A DNA stretch of 64,000 nucleotides, taken from NCBI RefSeq assembly GCF_003097235.1, contig NZ_QEQQ01000021.1:1-64000 (forward strand). Reading direction: 5' to 3'. The position numbers were made by a program, and so were the translations under genes. This stretch comes from Pseudomonas sp. CC120222-01a. GTDB lineage: Bacteria; Pseudomonadota; Gammaproteobacteria; Pseudomonadales; Pseudomonadaceae. Under the pieces are notes generated by a model. That model saw only the letters and a list, made by a program, of their open reading frames with translations, was not told the DNA's origin and did not search any database. This document shows positions 52,248 through 62,716 of this stretch, piece by piece (position 1 is the first letter of the stretch; every line of letters starts with the position of its first letter).

Positions 52248-53267
52248 TCACTTCCTCGGGTCGAAGGCATCGCGGGCGGATTCGCCGATGAACACCAGCA
52301 GGCTCAGCATGATCGCCAGCACGGCGAAGGCGCTGATGCCCAGCCACGGGGCTTGCAGGTTGGACTTGCCTTGTGCCACCAGCTCACCCAGCGACGGTGC
52401 GCCAGGGGGCAGGCCGAAGCCGAGGAAGTCCAGCGCGGTCAGGGTGCCGATGGCACCGGTGAGGATGAACGGCATGAAAGTCATGGTCGAGATCATGGCA
52501 TTGGGCAGGATGTGCCGGTACATGATCGCGCCGTTGCGCATGCCCAGGGCGCGGGCCGCGCGAACGTACTCAAGGTTGCGCCCGCGCAGGAACTCGGCGC
52601 GCACCACGTCCACCAGGCTCATCCACGAGAACAGCAGCATGATGCCCAGCAGCCACCAGAAGTTGGGCTGCACGAAGCTGGCAAGGATGATCAGCAGGTA
52701 CAGCACCGGCAGGCCGGACCAGATTTCAAGGAAGCGCTGCCCGGCCAGGTCCACCCAGCCGCCGTAGAAACCCTGCAGGGCGCCGGCGATGACGCCGACG
52801 ATGGAGCTGAGCACGGTCAGGGTGAGTGCGAACAGTACTGACACCCGGAAGCCGTAGATCACCCGTGCCAACACGTCGCGGCCCTGGTCGTCGGTACCCA
52901 GCCAGTTGTCCGCCGAGGGCGGCGCCGGAGCCGGTACGCGCAAGTCGTAGTTGATGCTCTGGTAGCTGAACGGGATCGGCGCCCAGACCACGAAGCTGTC
53001 TTTCTTCTCCAGCAAATCGCGGATGTACGGGCTCTTGTAGTTGGCCTCCAGCGGGAATTCACCGCCGAAGGTGGTTTCCGGGTAGCGCTTGAATGCCGGG
53101 AAGTACCACGAGCCGTCGTAGCGCACGGCAATCGGCTTGTCGTTGGCGATCAGCTCGGCGCCCAGGCTCAGGCCGAACAGGATCAGGAACAGCCACAGCG
53201 ACCACCAGCCTCGGCGGTTGGCCTTGAAGCGCTCGAAGCGCCGGCGGTTGAGGGGGGACAGGGCCAT
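52248..53267 (-). CDS. nppC: ABC transporter permease of the Npp system (YejE-like)
   Basis: 339 residues with an N-terminal helix, a long periplasmic insert (about 45-130) and a permease core ending in five helices. The binding-protein-dependent transport loop lies near VRAARALGMRNGAIMYRHILP. Two to three bases separate it from both neighbours. Confidence 0.9.
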   Translation of the reverse strand: MALSPLNRRRFERFKANRRGWWSLWLFLILFGLSLGAELIANDKPIAVRYDGSWYFPAFKRYPETTFGGEFPLEANYKSPYIRDLLEKKDSFVVWAPIPFSYQSINYDLRVPAPAPPSADNWLGTDDQGRDVLARVIYGFRVSVLFALTLTVLSSIVGVIAGALQGFYGGWVDLAGQRFLEIWSGLPVLYLLIILASFVQPNFWWLLGIMLLFSWMSLVDVVRAEFLRGRNLEYVRAARALGMRNGAIMYRHILPNAMISTMTFMPFILTGAIGTLTALDFLGFGLPPGAPSLGELVAQGKSNLQAPWLGISAFAVLAIMLSLLVFIGESARDAFDPRK

Positions 53268-53268
53268 G

Positions 53269-54342
53269 TCAGTGCTCCCGGCTGGCGAAGTCGATGCGCG
53301 GATCGACCAGGGTGTAGGTCAGGTCGCCGATCAGTTTCACCACCAGCCCGAGCAGGGTGAAGATGAACAGGGTGCCGAAGACCACCGGGTAGTCGCGGTT
53401 GATCGCCGCTTCGAAACTCATCAGGCCCAGGCCATCGAGGCTGAAGATCACCTCGATCAGCAGGGAGCCGGTGAAGAAGATGCCGATGAACGCCGACGGG
53501 AAGCCGGCGATCACCAGCAGCATGGCGTTGCGGAACACATGCCCGTACAGCACCCGCGGCCGGCTCAGGCCCTTGGCCTTGGCGGTGACCACGTACTGCT
53601 TGTTGATCTCGTCGAGGAAGCTGTTCTTGGTCAGCAGGGTCATGGTGGCGAAGTTGCCGATCACCAGTGCGGTGATCGGCAGCACCAGGTGCCAGAAGTA
53701 GTCCAGCACCTTGCCCGTGGTAGACAGTTCGTCGAAGTTGTTCGAGGTCAGGCCGCGCAACGGGAACCAGTCGAAATAGCTGCCACCGGCGAACAGCACG
53801 ATCAGCAGGATGGCGAACAGGAACGCCGGGATGGCGTAGCCGACGATGATCGCCGAGCTGGTCCAGACGTCGAAGTGGCTGCCATGGCGCACGGCCTTGG
53901 CGATGCCCAGCGGGATCGACACCAGGTACATGATCAGCGTGCTCCACAGCCCCAGCGAGATCGACACCGGCATCTTCTCGGCGATCAGGTCGATGACCTT
54001 GGCGTCACGGAAGAAGCTGTCGCCGAAGTCCAGCGTGGCGTAGTTCTTGACCATGATCCACAGGCGTTCGGGCGCCGACTTGTCGAAGCCGTACATGTGC
54101 TCGATCTCGGCGATCAGCGCCGGGTCCAGGCCTTGGGCGCCACGGTAATTGGAACCGGCTACCGAAACTTCGGCGCCGCCGCCAGCGATGCGGCTGGTGG
54201 CGCCCTCGAAACCTTCGAGCTTGGCGATCATCTGCTCCACCGGGCCGCCGGGGGCGGCCTGGACGATGATGAAGTTGATGATCAGGATACCGAACAGGGT
54301 CGGGATGATCAGCAGCAGGCGGCGCAGGATATAGGCCAGCAT
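53269..54342 (-). CDS. nppB: ABC transporter permease of the Npp system (YejB-like)
   Basis: 357 residues. It starts [20 protein letters not shown], typical of dipeptide-type permeases, has a periplasmic insert (about 40-130), then the permease core with the EAA-type loop [20 protein letters not shown]. Placed between a binding protein and the second permease in one tight operon. Confidence 0.9.
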   Translation of the reverse strand: MLAYILRRLLLIIPTLFGILIINFIIVQAAPGGPVEQMIAKLEGFEGATSRIAGGGAEVSVAGSNYRGAQGLDPALIAEIEHMYGFDKSAPERLWIMVKNYATLDFGDSFFRDAKVIDLIAEKMPVSISLGLWSTLIMYLVSIPLGIAKAVRHGSHFDVWTSSAIIVGYAIPAFLFAILLIVLFAGGSYFDWFPLRGLTSNNFDELSTTGKVLDYFWHLVLPITALVIGNFATMTLLTKNSFLDEINKQYVVTAKAKGLSRPRVLYGHVFRNAMLLVIAGFPSAFIGIFFTGSLLIEVIFSLDGLGLMSFEAAINRDYPVVFGTLFIFTLLGLVVKLIGDLTYTLVDPRIDFASREH

Positions 54343-54343
54343 G

Positions 54344-56170
54344 TCAGTTGGCCTCGTCCGCAGGGGCTTCGGTGACCGCCGGTGTCACATCCGGTTTGAC
54401 CCACCAGGTGTCGATGCCGACGTCATACTTGGGCGATACCTTGGGGTGGCCGATGTGGTTCCAGTAGGCCACCCGATTGGTCTTGATATGCCAGTTGGGC
54501 ACCACGTAGTAACCCCATTGCAGCACGCGGTCGAGGGCGCGGCAGTGGTCGATCAGGCTCTGGCGCGAGTCGGCATTGATCAGTTCCTCCACCAGTTGAT
54601 CGATAGCCGGGTCGCGCAAGCCGATGAAGTTGCGGCTGCCGGGGTTGTCGGCGGCAGTGCTGGACCAGAACTCGCGCTGCTCGTTGCCGGGCGAATTGGA
54701 TTGCGCGAAGCCGCCGACGATCATGTCGAAGTCACGCGAGCGCAGGCGGTTGATGTATTGCGAGACGTCCACGCGGCGGATCTCGAAGCCTATCCCCAAG
54801 TCAGCGAGGTTGCGCTTGAACGGCAGCAGTACACGTTCGAACTGGGTCTGTGCCAGCAGGAACTCGATGCTGACCGGCTTGCCATCCTTGTCGACCATCT
54901 TGTCGTCGACGATCTTCCAGCCGGCTTCCTGAAGGAGCTTGTAGGCCTGGCGCTGCTGCTCGCGGATCATCCCGCTGCCGTCGCTGACCGGGTTGGCGAA
55001 GGCCTCGGTGAACACCTGCTCGGGGATCTTGCCGCGCAGCGGTTCGAGGATTTTCAGCTCGGCCGGCGAGGGCAGGCCACTGGCGGCCATTTCGGAGTTC
55101 TCGAAGTAACTGTCGGTGCGAATATAGGCGCCGTTGAACAGCTGCTTGTTGGTCCATTCGAAGTCGAACAACAGGCTGAGTGCCTTGCGTACACGCACGT
55201 CCTGGAACACTGGTTTGCGCAGGTTGAAGACGAAGCCTTGCATGCCCACCGGGTTGCCGTTGGGTATTTCTTCCTTTATCAGGCGGCCATCGCGGACGGC
55301 GGGAACGTCGTAGGCGGTCGCCCAGTTTTTCGCGCTCATCTCCAGTTCGTAGTCGAAGGCCCCGGCCTTGAGTGCCTCCAGCGCCACGTTGTTGTCACGG
55401 TAGACATCGAAGGTCATGGCGTCGAAGTTGTAGAACCCGCGGTTGATCGGCAGGTCCTTGGCCCAGTAATCCTTGACCCGCTCGTAGCGGATCGAGCGCC
55501 CGGCCTTGACCTCGGCGACCTTGTACGGGCCGCTGCCAAGCGGCAGTTCGAGGTTGCCACGGGTGAACTCGCGGGTTTCGTACCAATGTTTGGGCAGCAC
55601 CGGCAGCTGGCCGAGAATCAGCGGCAGCTCGCGGTTATTGTTGTGCTTGAACTTGAACAGCACCTTGAGCGGGTCTTCTGCGACCACTTCAGCCACATCC
55701 CCGTAGTACTGGCGGTACAACGGGGCGCCGTCCTTGATCAGGGTGTTGAAGGTGAATACCACGTCTTCGGCACGCATCGGGTGGCCATCGTGGAAGCGAG
55801 CCTCGGGGCGCAGGTAGAAGCGCACCCAGCTGTTGTCCGGTGCCTTCTCGATCTTGCCGGCGACCAGGCCGTATTCGGTGAACGGCTCATCCTGGCTCTG
55901 ACGCATCAGGGTGTCGTAGATGATGCTGACGTTGTCGGCCGACACACCCTTGTTGATGAACGGGTTGAGGCTGTCGAAGCCGCCGAAGCTGGACTGGCGG
56001 AAGGTGCCGCCCTTGGGCGCGTCGGGGTTGACGTAGTCGAAGTGCTTGAAGTCGGCCGGGTATTTCGGCGGCTCGTCGTACAAGGTCAGCGCGTGTTGCG
56101 GCGCGGCCAGCGCGGGCAGGCTCAGGCAGGCGAACAGCAGGCTGCAGGCCAGGCGTAGCGTCGGCTTCAT
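54344..56170 (-). CDS. nppA2: Npp system periplasmic substrate-binding protein 2
   Basis: 608 residues, signal peptide about 1-23 (ending PALAA). The SBP class C oligopeptide-binding fold has family blocks [20 protein letters not shown] and [15 protein letters not shown]-like [15 protein letters not shown]. It is a paralogue of the next gene upstream. The ATG overlaps the nppA1 stop as ATGA. The apparent 867-residue frame is an overlong extension into nppA1. Confidence 0.92.
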   Translation of the reverse strand: MKPTLRLACSLLFACLSLPALAAPQHALTLYDEPPKYPADFKHFDYVNPDAPKGGTFRQSSFGGFDSLNPFINKGVSADNVSIIYDTLMRQSQDEPFTEYGLVAGKIEKAPDNSWVRFYLRPEARFHDGHPMRAEDVVFTFNTLIKDGAPLYRQYYGDVAEVVAEDPLKVLFKFKHNNNRELPLILGQLPVLPKHWYETREFTRGNLELPLGSGPYKVAEVKAGRSIRYERVKDYWAKDLPINRGFYNFDAMTFDVYRDNNVALEALKAGAFDYELEMSAKNWATAYDVPAVRDGRLIKEEIPNGNPVGMQGFVFNLRKPVFQDVRVRKALSLLFDFEWTNKQLFNGAYIRTDSYFENSEMAASGLPSPAELKILEPLRGKIPEQVFTEAFANPVSDGSGMIREQQRQAYKLLQEAGWKIVDDKMVDKDGKPVSIEFLLAQTQFERVLLPFKRNLADLGIGFEIRRVDVSQYINRLRSRDFDMIVGGFAQSNSPGNEQREFWSSTAADNPGSRNFIGLRDPAIDQLVEELINADSRQSLIDHCRALDRVLQWGYYVVPNWHIKTNRVAYWNHIGHPKVSPKYDVGIDTWWVKPDVTPAVTEAPADEAN

Positions 56171-57996
56171 TGGGCTTTCTCCGAAGGCTTTATCCACCAG
56201 GTATTCAGCCCGAGGGTGTAGGGCGGCGTGGTGACGAAGGCGAACCGGTTGCGGTAGGCCAGGCGGTGATTGTCGAGGTACCAGTTGGGGATCATGTAGT
56301 ACTGCCATGAAAGTACGCGGTCCAGGGCGCGGGCGGCGGCGACCTGGTCGTCGCGGGTGCGCGCGGCCAGCAGGGTGTCGAGCAGGTGGTCGACCACCGG
56401 GTCCTTGACCCCAGCATAGTTCTTGCTGCCCTTGGTCGAGGCCTGGCTGGAATGGAAGTACAGCCACTGTTCGAGGCCCGGGCTCAAGGTCTGGTTCAGG
56501 GTCATCAGGATCATGTCGAAGTCGAACTGGTCCAGGCGTTGCTTGTACTGGGCACGGTCTACCGTGCGCAAGCGCGCATCGATGCCGATGCTGGCCAGGT
56601 TTTCGACATAAGGTTGCAGGATGCGTTCGAGGCTCGGGTTCACCAGCAGCAGTTCCATGCTGAACGGTTGGCCCTTGGCGTTGACCAGGCGCTGGCCGTC
56701 GAGCTTCCAGCCAGCCTGATTGAGCAGGCTCAGGGCCTGGCGCAGGGTCTGGCGGCCAATGCCGCGCCCGTCGGTGTGGCTGACCTGGTAGGGCTGGGTG
56801 AACAGCTTGTCGGGCAGCTGGTCGCGGAACGGCGCCAGCAGCAGCCACTCCTTGCCGGTGGGCACGCCGCTGGCGGCGAACTCGCTGTTGGGGTAGTAGC
56901 TGGTCGCACGGCGGTAGGCGCTGCTGAACAGCGCCCGGTTGGTCCACTCGAAGTCGAGCATCAACCCGAGTGCCTGGCGCACCCGTGGGTCGCTGAACGT
57001 GGCCCGGCGACTGTTCATGAACAGGCCCTGGGTCTGGGTAGGGATCTGGTGCGGGATCTGCGCCTTGATCACTTCGCCCCGGCGCACGGCCGGGAAGTTG
57101 TAACCGTTGGCCCAGTTCTTTGCCTGGTGCTCGATATAGATGTCGAACTCGCCGGCCTTGAACGCTTCGAAGGCCACGGTGGCATCGCGGTAGAACTCGT
57201 ATTCGACGCGGTTGAAGTTGTACTTGCCGCGATTTACCGCCAGGTCCTTGCCCCAGTAGTTCTTCACCCGCTCGAACACCAGGCGCCGGCCAGGCTCCAC
57301 CTGGGTGATGCGATACGGCCCGCTGCCCAGCGGCGGTTCGAAGGTGGTGGCCTCGAAGTCACGCTTTTGCCAGTAGTGCTTGGGCAATACCGGCATTTCG
57401 CCCAGGCGCAGGATCAGCAGCGGGTTGCCGGCGCGCTTGAAGACGAAGCGGATGCGCAGCGGGCCGAGGATGTCGACGCGCTGCACCTCTTGCAGGTTGG
57501 TGCGGTAGATCGGGTGCCCCTGCTTGAGCAGGGTACGGTACGAGAACGCCACGTCGGCGGCGGTGATCGGCGCGCCGTCATGCCAGCGCGCTTCCGGGCG
57601 CAGGTTGAACACCACCCAGCTGCGGTCTTCGCTGTACTCCACCGAACGGGCGATCAGGCCATAGCTGGAGGTGGGCTCGTCACCGGAAGGGTCGTACTGG
57701 CCGGTGCCGACCATCAGCGTTTCGTTCAGCTCGCTGACGCCGTACTGCAGGAAGTTAGGCGTGGTGACGGGGCTGGTGCCCTTGAAGGTATAGGGGTTGA
57801 GCGTATCGAAGGTGCCGAATGCCATGGCCCGCAAGGTACCGCCCTTGGGCGCTTGCGGGTTGACCCAGTCGAAGTGGGTGAATGTGGCTGGGTACTTGAG
57901 CGTGCCGAACTGCGCGTATCCGTGGCTTTCGCTCACCATCGCGACGGCGGGGAAGCTCAAGGCCAGGCTGAGTGACAGCAGGAGGGGACGTATCAA
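56167..57996 (-). CDS. nppA1: Npp system periplasmic substrate-binding protein 1
   Basis: 609 residues from a TTG start (LIRPLLLSLSLALSFPAVA signal peptide), followed by YPATFTHFDWVNPQAPKGG. The only upstream ATG (58098) lies in the terminator hairpin behind mltD, and the extra 34 residues would bury the signal peptide, so TTG is preferred. The ribosome site (GGAT) is weak. First gene of nppA1A2BCD. Confidence 0.85.
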   Translation of the reverse strand: MIRPLLLSLSLALSFPAVAMVSESHGYAQFGTLKYPATFTHFDWVNPQAPKGGTLRAMAFGTFDTLNPYTFKGTSPVTTPNFLQYGVSELNETLMVGTGQYDPSGDEPTSSYGLIARSVEYSEDRSWVVFNLRPEARWHDGAPITAADVAFSYRTLLKQGHPIYRTNLQEVQRVDILGPLRIRFVFKRAGNPLLILRLGEMPVLPKHYWQKRDFEATTFEPPLGSGPYRITQVEPGRRLVFERVKNYWGKDLAVNRGKYNFNRVEYEFYRDATVAFEAFKAGEFDIYIEHQAKNWANGYNFPAVRRGEVIKAQIPHQIPTQTQGLFMNSRRATFSDPRVRQALGLMLDFEWTNRALFSSAYRRATSYYPNSEFAASGVPTGKEWLLLAPFRDQLPDKLFTQPYQVSHTDGRGIGRQTLRQALSLLNQAGWKLDGQRLVNAKGQPFSMELLLVNPSLERILQPYVENLASIGIDARLRTVDRAQYKQRLDQFDFDMILMTLNQTLSPGLEQWLYFHSSQASTKGSKNYAGVKDPVVDHLLDTLLAARTRDDQVAAARALDRVLSWQYYMIPNWYLDNHRLAYRNRFAFVTTPPYTLGLNTWWIKPSEKAQ

Positions 57997-58087
57997 GTCG
58001 GCATCCGATCCAGAGGCGTTGGGCTTTGGTCGGGGTACAGTAACAGCTTGCCGGGTATGGAAAAAGAGTGGGGTCCAGGGGATTGCA

Positions 58088-58108
58088 AAGGGCCGCATAG
58101 CGGCCCTT
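58088..58108 (-). terminator. Hairpin after mltD
   Basis: AAGGGCCGC and GCGGCCCTT flank ATA. It lies 10 bp after the mltD stop, before nppA1. On the minus strand only three T follow (CCCTTTGC), so termination may be partial. Confidence 0.55.
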
Positions 58109-58117
58109 GGTCGTGTA

Positions 58118-59542
58118 TCAGTGCGACAGGTAGACGGTCAGGGTCTGGCCTGGCTTGAGCGCATGCCCGCTGCGCGGATTCCAGCGCTTGAGGTGCTGCA
58201 TCTCGACGTTGAAACGTTTGGCTACAAGATACAGCGAATCACCCTTGCGCACTTTGTACTGGGTGGAGCGCTGCCCGGAAGCGGCCACCCGGTTGCCTGC
58301 GGCGCTCGGTGCGCTGCCGCCGCGCAGGGCCAGGACCTGGCCAGCCTTGACGCGGTTGCCCGGCAGTTTGTTCCAGCGCTGGATGTCCTTGACCGCAACG
58401 CGGTTAGCCTTGGCGATGCTGCTCAGGCTGTCGCCACGCTTGACCCGGTAGCTGCGCGCCGCAGGCCCCTTGGCTTCGGCCACGGCGGCGGCGAACACGG
58501 CTTTGTTCGGCTGCAGGCTGACCAGCTGCTCGGGCTTGAGGTTGGACAGGCTGTCGCTGAGCAGTTGCGCCTTGGCGGTCGGCACCAGCAGCTGCTTGGG
58601 GCCGTCCACGGTCATGCGTTTCTTGAAGGCCGGGTTGAGCTGGATCAGTTCGTCTTCGTCGATGTTGGCGAAGGCGGCAACCCGCGAAAGGTCGAGGCGG
58701 TCGTTGATGGCCACCGCTTCGAAGTAGGGCTCGTTGGCGATCGGCGTAAGGTTCACACCATAGGCTTCAGGCGTGGAGACCACCTGCGACAGTGCCAGCA
58801 GCTTGGGCACGTAGTCACGGGTTTCCTGTGGCAGTGGCAGGTTCCAGTAATCGGTGGGCAGGCCGAGCTTCTCGTTGCGCTCGATGGCACGGCTGACGGT
58901 GCCTTCGCCCGCATTGTAGGCCGCCAGGGCCAGCAGCCAGTCGCCGTTGAACATGTCGTGCAGGCGGGTCAGGTAGTCCAGCGCGGCGTTGGTCGACGCG
59001 GTGATGTCGCGACGGCCATCGTAGAAGTTGGTCTGGCGCAGGTTGAAATGGCGGCCGGTGGCGGGCATGAACTGCCACATGCCCGCCGCGCTGGCGCGCG
59101 AGTAGGCCATGGGGTTGTAGGCGCTCTCGATGGCCGGCAGCAGCGCGAGCTCCAGCGGCATGTCGCGTTCTTCGAGGCGCTCGACGATGTAGTGCAGGTA
59201 GAGGCTGCCACGCTCGCCGGCGCTCTCGAGGAACGTCGGGTTGCTGGCGAACCACAGGCGCTGCTGCTCGATGCGCGGGTTGACGTCGATGTTGTCCTGC
59301 AGGGCGAAGCCCTGGCGCATGCGCTCCCACACATCCTGCGGCGGTTCGGCAGGTTTGACCGCCAGCGGTGAGGGCTTGTGCTTGATCCGAGCCTGGTAAT
59401 TGTGCGCGCGAACGCTGTCGGCTTCGTCGAGCTGACGGGTACTCTGGCAGCCCACCAGGGTGGCGGCCAGCGCCAGCGCACTGATTTGGGCCAGGCGCGT
59501 CAGGGCGACTGCATGAGCGGTTCTGCGGCTACGGGAAGACAT
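58118..59542 (-). CDS. mltD: Membrane-bound lytic murein transglycosylase D
   Basis: 474 residues. Lipobox ATLVGC (Cys at about 32), then the SLT domain with catalytic Glu in LPAIESAYNPMAYS and the AAGMWQFMPATGRHF block. Two C-terminal LysM modules follow (YRVKRGDSLSSIAKANRV and YKVRKGDSLYLVAKRFNV). Cleaves peptidoglycan to 1,6-anhydromuropeptides at the outer membrane. In the same order with gloB as in P. aeruginosa. Confidence 0.95.
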   Translation of the reverse strand: MSSRSRRTAHAVALTRLAQISALALAATLVGCQSTRQLDEADSVRAHNYQARIKHKPSPLAVKPAEPPQDVWERMRQGFALQDNIDVNPRIEQQRLWFASNPTFLESAGERGSLYLHYIVERLEERDMPLELALLPAIESAYNPMAYSRASAAGMWQFMPATGRHFNLRQTNFYDGRRDITASTNAALDYLTRLHDMFNGDWLLALAAYNAGEGTVSRAIERNEKLGLPTDYWNLPLPQETRDYVPKLLALSQVVSTPEAYGVNLTPIANEPYFEAVAINDRLDLSRVAAFANIDEDELIQLNPAFKKRMTVDGPKQLLVPTAKAQLLSDSLSNLKPEQLVSLQPNKAVFAAAVAEAKGPAARSYRVKRGDSLSSIAKANRVAVKDIQRWNKLPGNRVKAGQVLALRGGSAPSAAGNRVAASGQRSTQYKVRKGDSLYLVAKRFNVEMQHLKRWNPRSGHALKPGQTLTVYLSH

Positions 59543-59642
59543 CGGCTGACACAGGTTTCCGAGCGAAAAATTTCGGCGATTCTAGAAACCGCTCCCGCCT
59601 GGGTCAACCGTTGTGAACCCTCTGCGATATATCTTGAGGTTA

Positions 59643-60422
59643 TCAGAAGGTGTCCTTCCAAGACCTCAAAGCAGCAAAAACAGTGACCTGCGAGTCGTTT
59701 GAATGTCCCTTCCATTCGTCTGCTTTTTGTTTAACTAATGTTTCAGCGGTACGCAGAAACGGGTTGGTCAGGCGCTCCAGGCCGATCGTTGATGGCAAGG
59801 TGATGCGATTTTCGGCGCGCAACCGGGTAACGTCTTCGAACCGTTGCAGAACGTGCGGATTGGTGGGCTCCACGGCCTTGGCGAAGCGCAGGTTGCTCAG
59901 GGTGTATTCGTGGGTGCAGTAGACTTCGGTCTGCTCCGGCAGCGCGGCCAGGCGGGCGAGGGCGGGCTGCATCTGCTCTGGCGTGCCTTCGAACATGCGC
60001 CCGCAACCGGCGGCGAACAAGGTGTCGCCACAGAACAGCAGCGGTGTGGCCGGCTGGTCGCTGAAGTAGGCGATATGCCCCAGGGTGTGGCCTGGCACGG
60101 CCAGTACCTGGAAGGGCACGCCCAGCACGCTGACCGTGTCGCCCTCGTCCAGCGCCAGGTCGCGGCCCGGGATCTGCTCGTGGGCCGGGCCGCAGACGCG
60201 GGCACCGGTCTTTTGCTTGAGGCGTTCGACACCGCCGACATGGTCATGGTGGTGGTGGGTCACCATGATGGTGTCCAGCGCCCAGCCGGGGTGGGCGGCC
60301 AGCCAGGCCTCCACCGGGCTGGCATCGCCGGGGTCGACCACCGCGCAACGGCGTTTGGCAGTATCCTGTAACAACCAGATGTAGTTGTCGGAGAAAGCGG
60401 GGAGAGCGTCGATCTGTATCAT
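59643..60422 (-). CDS. gloB: Hydroxyacylglutathione hydrolase (glyoxalase II)
   Basis: 259 residues; metallo-beta-lactamase fold with the di-metal motif [27 protein letters not shown] and [14 protein letters not shown]. Hydrolyses S-lactoylglutathione to lactate in methylglyoxal detoxification. Start [14 protein letters not shown] is the usual one. Divergent from the methyltransferase gene. Confidence 0.95.
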   Translation of the reverse strand: MIQIDALPAFSDNYIWLLQDTAKRRCAVVDPGDASPVEAWLAAHPGWALDTIMVTHHHHDHVGGVERLKQKTGARVCGPAHEQIPGRDLALDEGDTVSVLGVPFQVLAVPGHTLGHIAYFSDQPATPLLFCGDTLFAAGCGRMFEGTPEQMQPALARLAALPEQTEVYCTHEYTLSNLRFAKAVEPTNPHVLQRFEDVTRLRAENRITLPSTIGLERLTNPFLRTAETLVKQKADEWKGHSNDSQVTVFAALRSWKDTF

Positions 60423-60507
60423 GGTGCGGATCCGTATCGCCAGGCGTGGCACATGAGGGCATCTTAGCCGCGATGGCGCGGTGCGAGAACCTTCGAGGGA
60501 GAGCGCA

Positions 60508-61281
60508 ATGACCGACCAAGCCTTTGCTCAGGCCGACCCGGAATGGGTCGAACTGATCAGCCTGGCCCGTGAGTGGTTCAACGGCCCACTCGGCCAGCTG
60601 ATGTTGAAGGAAGAGGAAAAACTCCTGGAAGAAGAGCTCGGGCGCTTCTTCGGTGGCTACCTTGTGCACTATGGCCCCTGTGCCGAGGCGCCGCCCAGCG
60701 CGCCTCAGGTGCAGCGTAATGTGCGCCTTGGTGCACCGCTGCCGGGGGTGGAGATTGTCTGCGAGGAACAGGCCTGGCCCTTGAGCGAGCACGCCGCCGA
60801 CGTGGTGGTGCTGCAGCATGGCCTGGACTTCAGTCTGTCGCCCCATGGCCTGTTGCGTGAGGCCGCCAGTGCGGTGCGCCCGGGCGGGCACCTGCTGATC
60901 GTCGGTATCAACCCCTGGAGCGGCTGGGGCATGCGCCATTTCTTCAGCCATGGCGCCTTGCGCAAGGCGCGCTGCATCTCGCCGTCACGGGTGGGCGACT
61001 GGCTCAACCTGCTGGGCTTCGCGCTGGAGAAACGCCGCTTCGGGTGCTATCGTCCGCCGCTCACTTCGCCGGCCTGGCAGCAACGCCTGGCAGGCTGGGA
61101 ACGGATGGCGGGCGGCTGGCAGAGTGCCGGCGGCGGGGTCTACCTGCTGGTGGCGCGCAAGATGGTGGTCGGCCTGCGGCCGTTGCGCCAGGTGCGCCGC
61201 GAGCCGATGGGCAAGCTGCTGCCGCTGCCGCTGGCCAAGGTCAACCGCAGCGCCGCCAATCCGGATACCGAAAAGCACTGA
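60508..61281 (+). CDS. SAM-dependent methyltransferase, type 11-like
   Basis: 257 residues. A degenerate class I methyltransferase fold with [36 protein letters not shown] and a C-terminal basic tail. The glycine-rich SAM loop is weak. In Pseudomonas and E. coli such a gene lies between gloB and rnhA (YafS-like). Start ATG at 60508 follows GAGGGAGAG. Confidence 0.82.
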   Translation: MTDQAFAQADPEWVELISLAREWFNGPLGQLMLKEEEKLLEEELGRFFGGYLVHYGPCAEAPPSAPQVQRNVRLGAPLPGVEIVCEEQAWPLSEHAADVVVLQHGLDFSLSPHGLLREAASAVRPGGHLLIVGINPWSGWGMRHFFSHGALRKARCISPSRVGDWLNLLGFALEKRRFGCYRPPLTSPAWQQRLAGWERMAGGWQSAGGGVYLLVARKMVVGLRPLRQVRREPMGKLLPLPLAKVNRSAANPDTEKH

Positions 61282-61294
61282 ACATGAGTGGTAC

Positions 61295-61741
61295 ATGAGC
61301 GATAGCGTCGAGATGTATACCGATGGCGCCTGCAAGGGCAACCCCGGCCCGGGCGGCTGGGGCGTCCTGCTGGTCTTCAAGGGCGTCGAGAAGGAACTGT
61401 GGGGCGGCGAGCGCGAAACCACCAACAACCGCATGGAACTGATGGCGGCGATCCAGGGGCTGATGGCGCTCAAGCGTGAGTGCGAAGTGGTGCTGACCAC
61501 CGACTCGCAGTACGTGATGAAGGGCATCAACGAGTGGATGGTCAACTGGAAGAAGCGCGGCTGGAAGACAGCGGCCAAGGAGCCAGTGAAGAACGCCGAC
61601 CTGTGGCAGTTGCTCGACGAGCAGGTCAACCGCCACAAGGTCACCTGGAAGTGGGTGCGCGGGCACATCGGCCACCCCGGCAACGAGCGCGCCGACCAAC
61701 TGGCCAACCGCGGCGTCGAGGAAGTGCGCGCCAAGCGTTGA
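61295..61741 (+). CDS. rnhA: Ribonuclease HI
   Basis: 148 residues. Cleaves RNA in RNA-DNA hybrids. The four acidic residues are visible: D in [13 protein letters not shown] in [11 protein letters not shown] in [10 protein letters not shown], and D in [14 protein letters not shown] at 61295 starts 14 bp after the methyltransferase stop. Divided from dnaQ by about 50 bp. Confidence 0.97.
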   Translation: MSDSVEMYTDGACKGNPGPGGWGVLLVFKGVEKELWGGERETTNNRMELMAAIQGLMALKRECEVVLTTDSQYVMKGINEWMVNWKKRGWKTAAKEPVKNADLWQLLDEQVNRHKVTWKWVRGHIGHPGNERADQLANRGVEEVRAKR

Positions 61742-61792
61742 GCTGCGGTACAATCGTCGCCTTTGTAACTGATGCAAGTTGGAGCGCCCCGC

Positions 61793-62557
61793 GTGGAGCA
61801 GCAGCAAGATAAACGCCTGGTCATTCTCGATACCGAAACCACCGGTATGCCGGTCAGCGAAGGCCACCGGATCATCGAGATCGGCTGTGTCGAGGTCATG
61901 GGCCGGCGCCTGACCGGGCGGCACTTCCACGTCTACCTGCAGCCTGACCGCGAAAGTGACGAGGGCGCAATCAACGTCCACGGCATTACCGATGCATTCC
62001 TGGTCGGCAAGCCGCGCTTCGCCGATGTGGCCGAAGAGTTCTTCGAGTTCATCCAGGGCGCCACCCTGGTCATCCACAACGCGGCGTTCGACGTCGGCTT
62101 CATCAACAACGAGTTCGCCCTGCTGGGGCAGAGCGACCGCGCCGACATTTCCAACCACTGCACCATCCTCGATACCCTGCTGCTGGCCCGTGCCCGCCAC
62201 CCGGGGCAGCGCAACAGCCTCGATGCGCTGTGCAAACGCTACGACATCGACAACTCCGGCCGTGAACTGCACGGCGCGTTGCTCGACTCCGAGTTGCTGG
62301 CCGACGTCTACCTGGCGATGACCGGCGGCCAGACCAGCCTGTCGCTGGCTGGGCACGGGGCTGACGGTGACGGTGACGGTGACGGGCAGGGCGCTGGTGG
62401 TAGCGAGATCCGCCGCATCGTCGGGCGTGCGCCTGGGCGGGTGATCATGGCGTCTGCCGAAGAGCTGGAGGCGCATGCCGAGCGGCTGGCGGCGGTGGCC
62501 AAGTCGGCGGGTGGGCCATCGATGTGGCAAGCCCTGACCGAGACACCGGCTGGCTGA
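61793..62557 (+). CDS. dnaQ: DNA polymerase III epsilon subunit (proofreading exonuclease)
   Basis: 254 residues. DEDDh 3'-5' exonuclease with Exo I (VILDTETTGM), Exo II (HNAAFDVGFINNE) and Exo III (HGALLDSELLADVY). The C-terminal tail binds the polymerase alpha subunit. The linker (about 185-205) contains a DGDGDGDG run from a tandem DNA repeat. The GTG at 61793 is chosen because GGAG lies 8 nt upstream; the ATG at 61772 lacks a ribosome site. Confidence 0.95.
   Translation: MEQQQDKRLVILDTETTGMPVSEGHRIIEIGCVEVMGRRLTGRHFHVYLQPDRESDEGAINVHGITDAFLVGKPRFADVAEEFFEFIQGATLVIHNAAFDVGFINNEFALLGQSDRADISNHCTILDTLLLARARHPGQRNSLDALCKRYDIDNSGRELHGALLDSELLADVYLAMTGGQTSLSLAGHGADGDGDGDGQGAGGSEIRRIVGRAPGRVIMASAEELEAHAERLAAVAKSAGGPSMWQALTETPAG
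62363..62386 (+). repeat. Tandem hexanucleotide repeat in dnaQ
   Basis: Four consecutive hexamers GACGGT, GACGGT, GACGGT, GACGGG encode (DG)4 in the linker between the exonuclease domain and the C-terminal tail. Slippage would add or remove two residues in frame. Confidence 0.9.
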
Positions 62558-62570
62558 TTCGTAAAGCTGC

Positions 62571-62654
62571 ACCGGCCCTTTCGCGGGGCAAACCCGCTCC
62601 TACAGAGATCTCCTGACTCCTGTAGGAGCGGGCTTGCCCCGCGAAGAGGCCGGT
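62571..62654. repeat. REP doublet between dnaQ and ldcA
   Basis: Inverted arms of about 34 nt (starting ACCGGCCCTTTCGCGGGGCA; ending GCGAAGAGGCCGGT) have a few mismatches and a 16-nt centre. Core type of the 13418 doublet. The remaining spacer to 62716 shows no gene. Confidence 0.8.
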
Positions 62655-62716
62655 ACAGGCAGCACAAGGCCAACTACCCTTAACAGGACAACAAGTCCTG
62701 CGAGGGTAGCAGCCGG

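Noticed and set aside
54344-56947. A single 867-residue binding protein
   Set aside because: The first 259 residues are antisense-like Pro/Arg/Gln-rich sequence in another frame of nppA1. The true signal peptide starts at 56170.
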